A stretch of 64,000 nt of DNA from Coriobacteriaceae bacterium (GTDB taxonomy: Bacteria; Actinomycetota; Coriobacteriia; Coriobacteriales; Coriobacteriaceae). A program made the position numbers and the translations under genes. Where the stretch lies: positions 256,938-320,937 of the forward strand of contig CABIWB010000001.1 of assembly GCA_902362275.1 (NCBI GenBank). Direction: 5' to 3'. Shown here in pieces: positions 25,765 through 34,481 of this stretch. Position 1 is the first letter of the stretch; every line of letters starts with the position of its first letter. A model generated the notes under the pieces. That model had not been told where the DNA came from. It searched no databases and saw only the letters and a program-made list of their open reading frames with translations.

Positions 25765-26742
25765 CTACTCGTCGTCCCCGTCGTTGGGGTCGCCCTTGAG
25801 GGTGTTGATGTCCAGGTACTGGTTATCGTCCTCTTTTTGCTGGGTCTCCGACTCCGCTTGGGTGGGGCCGCGGAACAGTTGGAATCCCTCAAACGCAATG
25901 ACGCCGAGCAGGGCAATGACAATGGCGATAAAGGTAACCTTGACTGCCTGCGGAAATTCCGAGAAACGCAGCGCCTTTTCCTCGGCGTAATAATCGGCGA
26001 AGCGCTCTTCGCCCGTGCTTTTGGTATATGCCGGCGCGGACGCGGCCTCCGGGTCATATTCCGGTGCGGGCGTGGCAGCGTACGGATCGTCGAGATAATC
26101 GCTCGACGCGGTGCCATAGTCCTCGGTCTCGATGCGACTGTTGCCAGCATAGCCATCGGAATAATCGGAATATGCCGTACCGCCCTCATAGTCTGCGGCG
26201 CTCGTGTTGGCGGCAAAAAGCGGGTTAACTGGAACGTCGAGCGCCGGCATGCCGGTAGAGGTCTCATCCAGATCGGTTGCAGCCCAGGAATCGAAGGCAA
26301 CCTGATGGGCAACGGGCTCATCGAGCCTTGCGACCGGAGGCTTGCGTGCCGCAGGAACAGGCAACTGCTGGGCGCTGTACATAACGGTGCTGTCGGCCGA
26401 TTTGCCCTGCGTCGCTGCAGCGAGAAATGCCGCCGTCTCGGACGGGTCGCTTGCGGGGCGGGGAGCGGGCGTGGGCGCCGAAGTGGGTGCGGGCGTCGAA
26501 ACAGACGACTGCGCAGGAGTCGGCGCAGGTGCGGACTTAGGCGCAAGTGCGGGATTGGGGCTTGACGGGCGAGCCCCGCCGCCGCCCATGAGTTCGTCGG
26601 CGGTCCACGGGCGATCATCCATTACGTCGTCAAGGCTCAGCGAAAACAGGTCGTCTTCACCCTCATCGAACATGCGGTGCACATGTCCACCAATTGCCGG
26701 AATCAATCCGCGACCGGTGCATGATGCCTTGCTCAACGCCAT
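25765..26742 (-). CDS. Proline/alanine-rich single-pass membrane protein of unknown function
   Basis: 325 residues from the start at 26742, which follows AAAGGATGG. The N-terminus is acidic (FDEGEDDLFSLSLDDVMDD). A Pro/Ala/Ser-rich linker (about residues 60-100) and an acidic Tyr-rich stretch follow, with one membrane helix (VKVTFIAIVIALLGVIAFEG, about 268-287) and an acidic tail. No domain is recognised. The topology suggests a membrane-anchored protein with a long disordered N-terminal part. Confidence 0.7.
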   Translation of the reverse strand: MALSKASCTGRGLIPAIGGHVHRMFDEGEDDLFSLSLDDVMDDRPWTADELMGGGGARPSSPNPALAPKSAPAPTPAQSSVSTPAPTSAPTPAPRPASDPSETAAFLAAATQGKSADSTVMYSAQQLPVPAARKPPVARLDEPVAHQVAFDSWAATDLDETSTGMPALDVPVNPLFAANTSAADYEGGTAYSDYSDGYAGNSRIETEDYGTASSDYLDDPYAATPAPEYDPEAASAPAYTKSTGEERFADYYAEEKALRFSEFPQAVKVTFIAIVIALLGVIAFEGFQLFRGPTQAESETQQKEDDNQYLDINTLKGDPNDGDDE

Positions 26743-26865
26743 TCTGTTCCATCCTTTCGAAATACTAATGACATCGATTATATGGAACTTCCCAAGCTGC
26801 TCGGTCTTGGATTCGTGCTTTCCAGAACTCGCGCCCAAAAGGGGAGGGGCAATCCAGGCGAGTGC

Positions 26866-27519
26866 CTACTTGTCGCCGGCTGCCGCCTTGGCCCCATTGA
26901 GGTAGCTATAGAAGCTGTACTTTGAGATGCCAAAGAACTCGCAGGCGCGCTCGCTCGACTTGGAAATGAGGAAGGCGCCGCGACGGTCGAGGTAGCCAAT
27001 GGCACGAATGCGCTCGTCTTTGGTCATGAGCGCCGCGGGCTTGCCCACAAACTGCTCGCACTCGTGCAGCAGGTCCTCGAGCAGGTCGCCGATGTTCTTG
27101 GTAATGGGCTCGGACTCGGTATAGCCCGTGCTGCCGGTGCCGGCAAAGGCATCGAGCGAGCGCTCAAAAGCCTTCATAAGCGTAATGTCAAAGTTGATGC
27201 CCAAAATGCCGACGGGTTTGCCCTCATCGTTGCGGATAAAGATCGTCGAAGACTTGAGCAGCTTGCCATCGGTGGTTTTGGTGAGGTATGGCTCGCGGTC
27301 GTGTACGTCGGCGGTGCCCTCGTGCATGGACTCAAACACAATATGGCTGGGGCCGTCACCCAGTTTGCGCCCGCTGACGTGGCCGTTTTCGATCACTACG
27401 ATGGAGTGGTCCACGTCCTCGGTCTCCAGATCGTGGACGACGACTTCGCAGTTGGGGCCAAATTGGAGCGCCAGGCCGTGTGCGAGGCGCTTGTAAAACT
27501 CAATCTGTGCGGGGGTCAT
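26866..27519 (-). CDS. YheO-type transcriptional regulator (second copy)
   Basis: 217 residues from the ATG at 27519, preceded by GGAAGG. The PAS-like YheO domain (LALQFGPNCEVVVHDLE, GILGINFDITLMKAF) is followed by a C-terminal helix-turn-helix (FFGISKYSFYSYLNGAKAA). It resembles the regulator at 6040-6696 in order and length. It is divergent from a carbamoyltransferase fragment and the mocA-like gene, and so may have controlled that operon (inference). Confidence 0.86.
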   Translation of the reverse strand: MTPAQIEFYKRLAHGLALQFGPNCEVVVHDLETEDVDHSIVVIENGHVSGRKLGDGPSHIVFESMHEGTADVHDREPYLTKTTDGKLLKSSTIFIRNDEGKPVGILGINFDITLMKAFERSLDAFAGTGSTGYTESEPITKNIGDLLEDLLHECEQFVGKPAALMTKDERIRAIGYLDRRGAFLISKSSERACEFFGISKYSFYSYLNGAKAAAGDK

Positions 27520-27590
27520 AGGTGCCTTCCTAAAAATTAGTTTGGGCTCACTGTGCCATAAACCCCACTTGTTCGCAAATAACAAAAGCG

Positions 27591-27720
27591 TCGCTGCGTT
27601 ATAAGACCGCCAACGGCCAGGACACCATCTTTATGCACCTGCTGCCCGTCGACATCTCCGGTGTCTCCTGCGGGCACGGCGAGGTCAACGCCGACGTCTT
27701 CGACATGCACCGCGTGAGCG
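27591..27720 (+). pseudogene. Fragment resembling the C-terminus of carbamoyltransferase YgeW
   Basis: In frame the plus strand reads KTANGQDTIFMHLLPVDISG, then VSCGHGEVNADVFDMHRVSV. MHLLP sits where transcarbamylases have the HCLP substrate motif, and the following DISGVSC-GEV-VF pattern resembles the knotted carbamoyltransferase YgeW, from memory. No start, upstream domain or proper C-terminus is present, and the frame runs on into the mocA-like gene. It is probably the relic of a deleted gene. Confidence 0.5.
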
Positions 27721-27798
27721 TGCGGGACAAACGCTTTCGATGTGGGTGCCCCGCGACGCGAGTTATGGGTACGATGGTTTCAGGGGAGGTTTGCGGAG

Positions 27799-28413
27799 AT
27801 GAAACTTGGTTGCGTCATTATGGCTTCGGGCGAGGGCAAGCGGTTTGGCTCTAACAAGATGCTTGCCGATATCTATGGTGAGCCGCTGATTCAGCGGACG
27901 ATTGAGTCGGTGCCCAAAGGATTTGACGTTGTTGTTACAACGCGCTGGCCCCAAGTTGCCGAGATTTGCCGTGAGTTGCGCTGCGTGTGCGCGTTGCACG
28001 ATGGCGCGCTCAGGAGCGAGAGCGTGCGTGCCGGCCTTGCCTGTGGGGCCGAACGCAACTGGAAAGGCTGCCTCTTTTTGCCGGGTGACCAGCCGCTCGT
28101 GAGTTCGGATTCCTTTGAGGCCATGGTTCGCGCGTTTGACGAATGTGGCCGCAAGCATCCGGTGCGCTTGGCGTGCAACGGTGAGCCTTCGAGTCCGGTG
28201 CTCTTTCCGGCGGAACTGTTCGATGCGCTTATGCGTCTTGAGGGCAAGGACGGCGGGGGCTCGATTCTCAAAGGCCGCGTCGACGTTGCGCTGGTCGAAG
28301 CGCGCGCCTATGAGCTGTGGGATGTCGATACCGCCAAGGGGCAGCGACGCATAGCGGAGCACATCGCGGCCTGCTCGTATTTTGATCGCGTGGCCAACTG
28401 TATGAATCAATAA
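27799..28413 (+). CDS. MocA-like molybdenum cofactor nucleotidyltransferase
   Basis: A 204-residue NTP-transferase. The GT-A type nucleotide-binding start MKLGCVIMASGEGKRFGSNK is followed by FLPGDQPLVS (metal-binding Asp) and SSPVLFPAELF, as in MocA/YgfJ proteins that cytidylylate molybdopterin. The start at 27799 has GCGGAG in front. Convergent with yqeC and near yqeB and xdhC, which matches the selenium-dependent molybdenum hydroxylase cluster. Confidence 0.85.
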   Translation: MKLGCVIMASGEGKRFGSNKMLADIYGEPLIQRTIESVPKGFDVVVTTRWPQVAEICRELRCVCALHDGALRSESVRAGLACGAERNWKGCLFLPGDQPLVSSDSFEAMVRAFDECGRKHPVRLACNGEPSSPVLFPAELFDALMRLEGKDGGGSILKGRVDVALVEARAYELWDVDTAKGQRRIAEHIAACSYFDRVANCMNQ

Positions 28414-28451
28414 GGAGCAACATGATCATCTCAGGGTGCTCTCTCAACATC

Positions 28452-28488
28452 GGGTAGCTAAAAGAGACACGTCCCAAATTAGCTACCC
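28452..28488. terminator. Bidirectional hairpin between mocA-like gene and yqeC
   Basis: GGGTAGCTAA (28452-28461) pairs perfectly with TTAGCTACCC (28479-28488). The right arm overlaps the yqeC stop codon. It is placed to end both convergent transcripts. Confidence 0.65.
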
Positions 28489-29220
28489 TTGGAGGCTGGT
28501 GGCGACGATGAGGCGGCCGAGGGCTGCCTCGAAGCGATCTGCCATCGTTGGGTCGTTGAGCGTGTCGGCTTGGTTGAGCATGATGCGGGCATTGTTGAGG
28601 TTCAGCATCCGCAGCTCGGCATTGAGCACCTGGGCGACGCGCTCGGGCGTGGCGATGTCGGTGAGCTCGCAGCCGCAACGCTCGCAAAAGAGCTCGGGGC
28701 GGTGGACGGCTTCGTTGATGGGCTTGCCGAGTCCCGAGGCGCCGACGACCCAGATGAGGTTGGCCGTGCCGGCGGGGACCACGGGCTCCCAAGTGGCATG
28801 CGCCTTGAGCGGGAGTCGCTTGCTACCGTCTGCCTCGGCTAAGACGTAGTCAAAGCGCTGTGCCAGCTCGTCGAGTGGCTCGGCAGGGGAGGAGAGCTTG
28901 CCTGTCTCCGGGTTCAAAACGCCCGCCTGGCAGATGCTTCCCCGCACAAGCCCCGCGCAGGCCTCGCAGGTGCAGCCTAGGGCGTGTGGGGCACCTGGCT
29001 TCCAAGGCGCGGCGTCCAAGCGACGGCTCGACCCGTCCCATGGCACGCCAGCGACGGGAAACATGTGCGTGGTGGTACAGAGAAGCACCCTGCCGCCAGC
29101 GCGCATTAGCTCGAGACCCAGCGCCTTCAGCAAGGTCGACTTGCCGCCACTGCCGATAATCGCGGTAATGCCCGGCTCGATCCTGAGCGCCGAGGCAAGA
29201 TTGCCGCTAACCGTTTCCAT
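28483..29220 (-). CDS. yqeC: Selenium-dependent hydroxylase accessory protein YqeC
   Basis: A 245-residue P-loop protein: IIGSGGKSTLLKALG is the nucleotide-binding loop, followed by LCTTTHMFP and YVLAEADGSKRLPLKAH, as in YqeC proteins found with selenium-containing molybdenum hydroxylases. An insert carries Cys pairs (GCTCEAC and ERCGC). It is divergent from yqeB across 102 bases. The exact reaction is not established for the family. Confidence 0.85.
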   Translation of the reverse strand: METVSGNLASALRIEPGITAIIGSGGKSTLLKALGLELMRAGGRVLLCTTTHMFPVAGVPWDGSSRRLDAAPWKPGAPHALGCTCEACAGLVRGSICQAGVLNPETGKLSSPAEPLDELAQRFDYVLAEADGSKRLPLKAHATWEPVVPAGTANLIWVVGASGLGKPINEAVHRPELFCERCGCELTDIATPERVAQVLNAELRMLNLNNARIMLNQADTLNDPTMADRFEAALGRLIVATSLQG

Positions 29221-29322
29221 CTGTTCACCGCCGTATAATACTGTGATAATAAATAATCATCAGAGTAGCGGTCGGACCGCTTTTGCTCTGCTCAAACCGT
29301 AGCACAGGGAGGTGCCCCGGGA
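29221..29322. promoter_or_regulatory. Divergent yqeC/yqeB promoter region
   Basis: The spacer contains a consensus TATAAT at about 29234-29239, an AT-rich near-palindrome (TGATAATAAATAATCATCA) and a perfect odd palindrome AGCGGTCGGACCGCT (29267-29281) followed by TTTT. One or both palindromes may be operators; the second could also be a small terminator. Confidence 0.5.
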
Positions 29323-30117
29323 ATGCTCGTTTATGTTCGCGGCGCCGGCGATATCGCCACGGGTGTCGCTGCCCGTTTGGTGCGCGCCGGCGTGTCGGTC
29401 GTTATGGCAGATATCGCGGTTCCCACGTGCATCCGTCGAACGATCAGTTTTTGCGAGGCCATTCGCTTGGGCGAGGTCGAGGTCGAGGGCATTCGCGCCC
29501 GCTTGGCGCAGACGTCGGCCGAGGTGCTTGAGATTACCGAGGCGGGGGATGTCGCCGTGGTGGTGGACCCCCAGGCACAGATGGTCGGCGAGCTTAAGCC
29601 CGCGGCTGTGGTAGACGCGATTCTGGCCAAGCGCAATCTGGGCACCACGCGCGACATGGCTCCCGCCGTCATCGCGGTAGGGCCGGGCTTTACCGCGCCG
29701 GTCGATTGCGATGCCGTGGTCGAAACCATGCGCGGGCATTTTTTGGGCCGCGTGATTACCCAGGGCTCACCCCAGCCCAACACGGGCGTGCCGGGCATGA
29801 TCGGCGGATACGGCAAGGAGCGTGTTATTCACAGTCCCGCCGCCGGCGTGTTTCGGTCCGACCGCGCAATCGGCGACATCGTGAGCGCCGGAGACGTGAT
29901 CGGCTACGCGGGCGATACGCCCATGTTCACGACGATTGACGGCTGTCTGCGCGGTCTTTTGGCAGATGGCGTTCAGGTGACCGAGGGCTTTAAATGTGCC
30001 GACGTCGACCCGCGCAGCGATGCCAGCTATATCAACTACATTTCGGACAAGGCGACGTCGGTCGGCGGCGGCGTGCTCGAGGCACTCGCTATACTCACCG
30101 ATGTCTTTAGAGGATAG
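29323..30117 (+). CDS. yqeB: Selenium-dependent molybdenum hydroxylase system protein YqeB
   Basis: 264 residues with a Rossmann-like start (VYVRGAGDIATGVAARLVRAG) and a C-terminal biotinyl-like domain (HSPAAGVFRSDRAIGDIVSAGD). This is the standard YqeB (EF2563-type) architecture. An ATG start, with GGGAGG 12-17 bases upstream. xdhC follows 9 bases after its stop, forming a two-gene operon. Such genes mark genomes using labile selenium in molybdenum hydroxylases such as xanthine dehydrogenase or purine hydroxylase. Confidence 0.9.
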   Translation: MLVYVRGAGDIATGVAARLVRAGVSVVMADIAVPTCIRRTISFCEAIRLGEVEVEGIRARLAQTSAEVLEITEAGDVAVVVDPQAQMVGELKPAAVVDAILAKRNLGTTRDMAPAVIAVGPGFTAPVDCDAVVETMRGHFLGRVITQGSPQPNTGVPGMIGGYGKERVIHSPAAGVFRSDRAIGDIVSAGDVIGYAGDTPMFTTIDGCLRGLLADGVQVTEGFKCADVDPRSDASYINYISDKATSVGGGVLEALAILTDVFRG

Positions 30118-30126
30118 AAGGCGGCA

Positions 30127-31170
30127 ATGGAAAAGCTCGATGTTGTGAATGCGGCGCTTGCCGCCCTGCGTGCTGGTAAGACGTGCGAGCTCGTGGTCGT
30201 GGCCGGTACGGCGGGGTCGTCACCGCGCGGCGTGGGCGCATGGATGGCCGTCTTTGCCGACGGTAGCCAGGCGGGCACTATCGGCGGCGGCAAGATTGAG
30301 CTCTTTGCGCTGGACGAGGCACGCGAGCTGCTGGCCGGGGGTAAATCGCGTCTGGTCCGCTACACCATGGGCGGCGAGAACTCCGATACCGGCATGATCT
30401 GCGGCGGGGCCATCTGCCTGTGCTACCTGCATCTGGATGCGACCCAGGCACCGTTGTTCCAGTCGGTTGCCGACGTCTTGGCCTATCGGCGCATTGGCGA
30501 CTTCGTCATCGACTTTGAGCCGTTTATCGCGAGCGCGCTCGAGGACGATGTGACCGAGTACCATGGCGAGGAGTCGCGCCGCACCATTGTGGGTTGCCCC
30601 GGGCTTTCGCTGGCGGAAGAGGGGAGTAACGTCACCTACACCAACGCCGCCTCCGAGATTCCTCCCGCGCACATCGAGACGCTCTGCCCCGAGGGCCTGA
30701 CCTACATCTTTGGCTGCGGACACGTGGGCGCTGCGACGGCGCGCGTGCTCACGGCGGCGGGCTTTGCCGTCGTGGCCTGCGACGACCGTCCCGGCACGTT
30801 GACGCCCGAATGGGTACCCGGTGTCTACGATCGTCGCCTGGTCGATTACAAGAACCTGAGCGAGCTGTGCCCCATCGGTCCGCGCGATCTGGTAGTCGTC
30901 GCCACGGCGGGCCACAAGTCCGATATCGATGTGGTGATTCAGGCGATGCGCGCCAAGCCCGCTTACCTGGGCTGTCTGGGTTCGCGCCGCAAGACGGCCT
31001 TTGTGCGGGCTCGCATGGAGCAGGAGGGCTTTACGCAGGAACAGATCAACGGGCTGCACCTTCCGATCGGCGTTGCCATTCAGGCCGAGGACCCCGAGGA
31101 GATCGCCATCTCCATCGCCGCCGAGATGATCCACTTGCGCCGCACCAAGCTCGTCCCCCGCAAGCGCTAG
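30127..31170 (+). CDS. xdhC: XdhC/CoxI family molybdenum cofactor insertion protein
   Basis: 347 residues. The N-terminal XdhC_CoxI domain has AGTAGSSPRGVGAWMAVFADG and GTIGGGKIE. The C-terminal Rossmann domain has YIFGCGHVGAATARVLTAAGF and CLGSRRKT. XdhC binds and sulfurates molybdenum cofactor before insertion into xanthine dehydrogenase. No molybdenum hydroxylase structural gene is in the window, so the client enzyme must be elsewhere. Confidence 0.92.
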   Translation: MEKLDVVNAALAALRAGKTCELVVVAGTAGSSPRGVGAWMAVFADGSQAGTIGGGKIELFALDEARELLAGGKSRLVRYTMGGENSDTGMICGGAICLCYLHLDATQAPLFQSVADVLAYRRIGDFVIDFEPFIASALEDDVTEYHGEESRRTIVGCPGLSLAEEGSNVTYTNAASEIPPAHIETLCPEGLTYIFGCGHVGAATARVLTAAGFAVVACDDRPGTLTPEWVPGVYDRRLVDYKNLSELCPIGPRDLVVVATAGHKSDIDVVIQAMRAKPAYLGCLGSRRKTAFVRARMEQEGFTQEQINGLHLPIGVAIQAEDPEEIAISIAAEMIHLRRTKLVPRKR

Positions 31171-31399
31171 TCTCCCTAAGGGATCAATTTGTGCGGGGGA
31201 GTTGTGGAGTTGTGCAGGCAGACGAGGTTTTTCTGGAAATACGCTCCCGATGCGCGTATAGTACCGATTGTTTTGTCGGCTCCTGCTGCGTCGAGTCCAA
31301 ACCGCGAAATGCCATGAGCGGCGCGGATGCAGCCAGGAGGCACGAGGACAACCCATCGTGGCCACGCCCCGTGCTTAAAACCCCAAGAAGGAGTGAACA
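31171..31399 (+). promoter_or_regulatory. Promoter and folded leader of the rplE ribosomal operon
   Basis: TGGAAA (31234-31239), a 17-base spacer and TATAGT (31257-31262) form a plausible promoter. The transcript would carry a leader of about 130 bases in which TCCTGCTGCGTC (31281-31292) pairs with GATGCAGCCAGGA (31326-31338) with one bulge, enclosing a CCGC/GCGG inner hairpin. AGAAGGAG before the rplE ATG is the ribosome binding site. The fold could bind a ribosomal protein (inference). Confidence 0.6.
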
Positions 31400-31957
31400 A
31401 TGGCAGAAGAGAAGTATGTGCCGCGTCTGAAGACCAAGTACAACAACGAGGTCAAGCAGCAGCTTCAGGACAAGTTCCAGTACGAGAACGTCATGATGAT
31501 CCCTAAGTTTGAGAAGATCGTCGTGAACATGGGTGTCGGCGAGGCCGCTACCGATTCCAAGGCCATCGACGGTGCCGTGCGCGACCTGCGCGCCATCACC
31601 GGCCAGCAGCCGATGATCACCCGTGCCCGCAAGTCCATCGCTACCTTCCGCCTGCGCGCTGGTATGCCGATCGGCTGCAAGGTTACCCTGCGTGGCGACC
31701 GTATGTGGGAGTTCTTCGATCGTCTGACCTCCGTCGCGATCCCCCGTATCCGCGACTTCCGCGGCATCTCCGCCAAGAGCTTCGACGGCCGTGGTAACTT
31801 CTCCATGGGCGTCACCGAGCAGCTCATCTTCCCCGAGATCGACTTCGACTCCGTCGATCACCAGCGTGGTATGGACATCACTTTCGTGACCACCGCCAAC
31901 ACCGATGAGGAGGCCAAGGCCCTTCTGGACGCCTTCGGTTTCCCGTTCAAGAAATAG
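31400..31957 (+). CDS. rplE: 50S ribosomal protein L5
   Basis: L5 (uL5), which binds 5S rRNA and contacts the P-site tRNA. 185 residues with family signatures [32 protein letters not shown] and DITFVTTA. It is the first gene of the downstream part of the spc operon; its usual partner rplX is at 15-320. Confidence 0.98.
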   Translation: MAEEKYVPRLKTKYNNEVKQQLQDKFQYENVMMIPKFEKIVVNMGVGEAATDSKAIDGAVRDLRAITGQQPMITRARKSIATFRLRAGMPIGCKVTLRGDRMWEFFDRLTSVAIPRIRDFRGISAKSFDGRGNFSMGVTEQLIFPEIDFDSVDHQRGMDITFVTTANTDEEAKALLDAFGFPFKK

Positions 31958-31972
31958 GTTCACCTGCCCTAT

Positions 31973-32002
31973 AAGCGCCGTTCCCACAAGGGGGCGGCGC
32001 TT
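31973..32002 (+). promoter_or_regulatory. Intercistronic hairpin between rplE and rpsN
   Basis: AAGCGCCG (31973-31980) pairs with CGGCGCTT (31995-32002) around a C/G-rich loop. No T-run follows. It may tune relative expression within the operon. Confidence 0.45.
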
Positions 32003-32036
32003 GGGGCGAATAATACTCTATGTGAGGAGGATATAA

Positions 32037-32222
32037 GTGGCTAAGACATCGATGATCGTCAAGTGCAATCGCAAGCAGAAGTTCTCTACTCGTGAGTACA
32101 CGCGCTGCCAGCGCTGCGGCCGTCCGCACTCTGTGTACCGCAAGTTCGGCCTGTGCCGTGTCTGCTTCCGCGAGCTTGCACTCAAGGGCGAGCTTCCCGG
32201 CGTTAAGAAGGCCAGCTGGTAA
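32037..32222 (+). CDS. rpsN: 30S ribosomal protein S14, zinc-binding type
   Basis: A 61-residue uS14 of the short type with two Cys pairs (CQRC and CRVC) for zinc. GTG start preceded by GAGGAGG. It helps assemble the 30S head. It stands in the normal place between L5 and S8. Confidence 0.97.
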   Translation: MAKTSMIVKCNRKQKFSTREYTRCQRCGRPHSVYRKFGLCRVCFRELALKGELPGVKKASW

Positions 32223-32341
32223 GTCACTACCAGCGTTTCAAGCATCAGTTTGGAACAGGGAAAACGCGCTAAAAAGGCTTTGCCGTTAAGGGCGGCGAAG
32301 AACCAAGAGCACGTGTTCATCAAGAACGAAGGAGAATCTGT

Positions 32342-32740
32342 ATGAACCTTACAGACCCGATCGCAGATATGCTTACGCGCATCCGTAACGCTAACTCTGT
32401 GAACAAGGCCACGGTCTCCATGCCGAGCAGCAAGAAGCTCGTCGAGATCGCTCGTGTTCTGCACGAGGAGGGCTACATCGAGGGCTACGATGTCGAGGAC
32501 ACCGTTCCCCAGAAGACTCTGCACATCACGCTTAAGTATGGTCCCAAGAAGGCTAAGGTCATCAACGGCATCCGCCGCATTTCCAAGCCGGGCCTGCGTA
32601 AGTACACCGGCGTTGCCGACATGCCCCGCGTCCGCGGTGGCCTTGGTACCGCCATTATTTCCACCAGCCATGGCGTCATGACCGACCGCGATGCTCGCAA
32701 GCACAACGTCGGCGGCGAGATCATCGCTTACGTCTGGTAA
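32342..32740 (+). CDS. rpsH: 30S ribosomal protein S8
   Basis: uS8, 132 residues, beginning [18 protein letters not shown] and ending with the signature [20 protein letters not shown]. It binds the central domain of 16S rRNA and, in E. coli, represses the spc operon by binding near the L5 start. Here that site could have moved into the new rplE leader (inference). Confidence 0.98.
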   Translation: MNLTDPIADMLTRIRNANSVNKATVSMPSSKKLVEIARVLHEEGYIEGYDVEDTVPQKTLHITLKYGPKKAKVINGIRRISKPGLRKYTGVADMPRVRGGLGTAIISTSHGVMTDRDARKHNVGGEIIAYVW

Positions 32741-32773
32741 TTCGCTCGGTAGGTAGAAGGAAAGGAGATCACC

Positions 32774-33310
32774 GTGTCTCGTATCGGTAATAAGCCTGTC
32801 CAGATTCCCGCCGGAGTCGAAGTGGCAGTCAACGGCAACAACGTTGTCGTCAAGGGCCCCAAGGGCCAGCTCGAGCTCGATGTCTTTGAGAAGCTCGCTA
32901 TCAACGTCGAGGACAACGTCCTCACCGTTTCCCGTCCCGACGACGAGCGTGAGACCCGTGCCCGCCACGGCCTCACCCGCGCCCTCATCCACAACATGGT
33001 GGTTGGCGTTTCCGAGGGCTTCGAGAAGAAGCTCGAGCTCGCCGGCGTCGGTTACCGCGTGCAGCAGAAGGGCAAGAACCTCGAGTTCTCCCTGGGCTTC
33101 TCGCACCCCGTGATCGTCGAGGCTCCCGAGGGCATCACCTTCGAGGTTCCCGACAACACCCACGTGAACGTCAAGGGTATCAACAAGCAGCAGGTCGGTC
33201 AGATCGCCGCTGAGATCCGCGGCCATCGTCCTCCCGAGCCTTACAAGGGCAAGGGTATCCACTACGTTGGCGAGCACATCCGCCGCAAGCTGGGTAAGGC
33301 CGCCAAGTAG
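32774..33310 (+). CDS. rplF: 50S ribosomal protein L6
   Basis: uL6, 178 residues from a GTG start with AAAGGAGATC in front. It has the family start [17 protein letters not shown] and the C-terminal signature [16 protein letters not shown]. It stabilises the 50S subunit near the factor-binding site. Confidence 0.98.
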   Translation: MSRIGNKPVQIPAGVEVAVNGNNVVVKGPKGQLELDVFEKLAINVEDNVLTVSRPDDERETRARHGLTRALIHNMVVGVSEGFEKKLELAGVGYRVQQKGKNLEFSLGFSHPVIVEAPEGITFEVPDNTHVNVKGINKQQVGQIAAEIRGHRPPEPYKGKGIHYVGEHIRRKLGKAAK

Positions 33311-33335
33311 TCGTAACCGACTCACTCGCATAAGA

Positions 33336-33357
33336 CCAGCACCCCGTCAGGTGCTGG
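33336..33357 (+). promoter_or_regulatory. Intercistronic hairpin between rplF and rplR
   Basis: CCAGCACC (33336-33343) pairs perfectly with GGTGCTGG (33350-33357). A T-run occurs only about 10 bases later, so it is at most a weak attenuator. Confidence 0.45.
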
Positions 33358-33385
33358 CAAGATCAACCTTTTTAGGAGTTTACGT

Positions 33386-33754
33386 ATGAACAAGCATAAG
33401 GCGAAGCTGGAAGGCCTCAAGCGTCGTCAGCGTCGTGTTCGCGGCAAGGTCTCGGGTACCTCCGAGCGTCCGCGTCTTCGCGTGACCCGTACTAACGCCA
33501 ACATCTATGCCCAGATCATCGACGACAGCAAGGGCTCCAGCCTGACGCTCGTCTCTGCCTCGACCCTCGAGGCCGAGTTCAAGGGCACCCACACCTCGAA
33601 CAAGGAGGCTGCGGAGAAGGTCGGTCAGCTCGTTGGCAAGCGCGCCATCGAGGCCGGCATCACCAAGGTCGCCTTCGATCGCGGTGGCCGTATCTACCAT
33701 GGCCGCGTCAAGGCCCTCGCCGACGGTGCTCGTGCCGCCGGCCTCGAGTTCTAG
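33386..33754 (+). CDS. rplR: 50S ribosomal protein L18
   Basis: uL18, 122 residues, carrying 5S rRNA into the large subunit together with L5. Typical segments are [17 protein letters not shown] and the C-terminal [27 protein letters not shown] lies upstream. Confidence 0.97.
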   Translation: MNKHKAKLEGLKRRQRRVRGKVSGTSERPRLRVTRTNANIYAQIIDDSKGSSLTLVSASTLEAEFKGTHTSNKEAAEKVGQLVGKRAIEAGITKVAFDRGGRIYHGRVKALADGARAAGLEF

Positions 33755-33768
33755 GAGGTATGTAGCAC

Positions 33769-34293
33769 ATGGCTCGTAATCAGAAGCAGCAGCGCGAGGC
33801 CTCCGAGTTCGAGGAGCGCGTCGTTTACATCAACCGCGTGTCGAAGACCGTCAAGGGTGGTCGTCGCATGAGCCTCGTCGCTCTCGTCGTCGTTGGCGAC
33901 GGCAAGGGCAACGTCGGCGTTGGCATGGGCAAGTCCGCTGAGGTGCCCATGGCCATCTCCAAGGCGTCTCTCGATGCCAAGAAGAACATGTTCCACGTGC
34001 CGGTGACCGATCAGGGCACCATTCCGCACGAGGTTCTCGGCCACTTTGGTGCCGGCCGCATCATCATCAAGCCCGCTGTCGAGGGTACCGGCGTTATCGC
34101 CGGCGGCGCTGTGCGTCCCCTCTTCGAGCTTGCTGGCATCAAGAACGTCCTGTCCAAGTCCCTCGGTACCGACAACGGCCTCAATATCATCAAGGCTGCC
34201 GTCGAGGGCCTCAAGGAGCTCTCCAGCCCTGAGGACGTCGCGGCTCGCCGTGGCCTGACGGTCTCCGAGATGTTCGTCGGTAAGGAGAACTAA
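33769..34293 (+). CDS. rpsE: 30S ribosomal protein S5
   Basis: uS5, 174 residues. The double-stranded RNA-binding motif [20 protein letters not shown] and the C-terminal fold [18 protein letters not shown] are present. S5 acts in decoding accuracy. It follows rplR after 14 bases. Confidence 0.98.
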   Translation: MARNQKQQREASEFEERVVYINRVSKTVKGGRRMSLVALVVVGDGKGNVGVGMGKSAEVPMAISKASLDAKKNMFHVPVTDQGTIPHEVLGHFGAGRIIIKPAVEGTGVIAGGAVRPLFELAGIKNVLSKSLGTDNGLNIIKAAVEGLKELSSPEDVAARRGLTVSEMFVGKEN

Positions 34294-34295
34294 GC

Positions 34296-34478
34296 ATGGC
34301 TGACACCATCAAGATCAAGCAGGTCCGCAGCACCAACGGTTGCAAGCAGGACCAGGTCCGTACTGTCCGTGCCCTCGGTCTCCACAGGATCCGCGAGGTT
34401 CGCGAGATTGCTGACAACGAGTCCGTCCGCGGCATGATCTTCAAGGTCAAGCACCTTGTCGAGATTGTAGAGGAGTAG
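34296..34478 (+). CDS. rpmD: 50S ribosomal protein L30
   Basis: uL30, 60 residues, IKIKQVRSTNGCKQDQVRTV with the usual short ferredoxin-like fold. It starts 2 bases after the rpsE stop, so translation is coupled. Confidence 0.96.
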   Translation: MADTIKIKQVRSTNGCKQDQVRTVRALGLHRIREVREIADNESVRGMIFKVKHLVEIVEE

Positions 34479-34481
34479 CAA

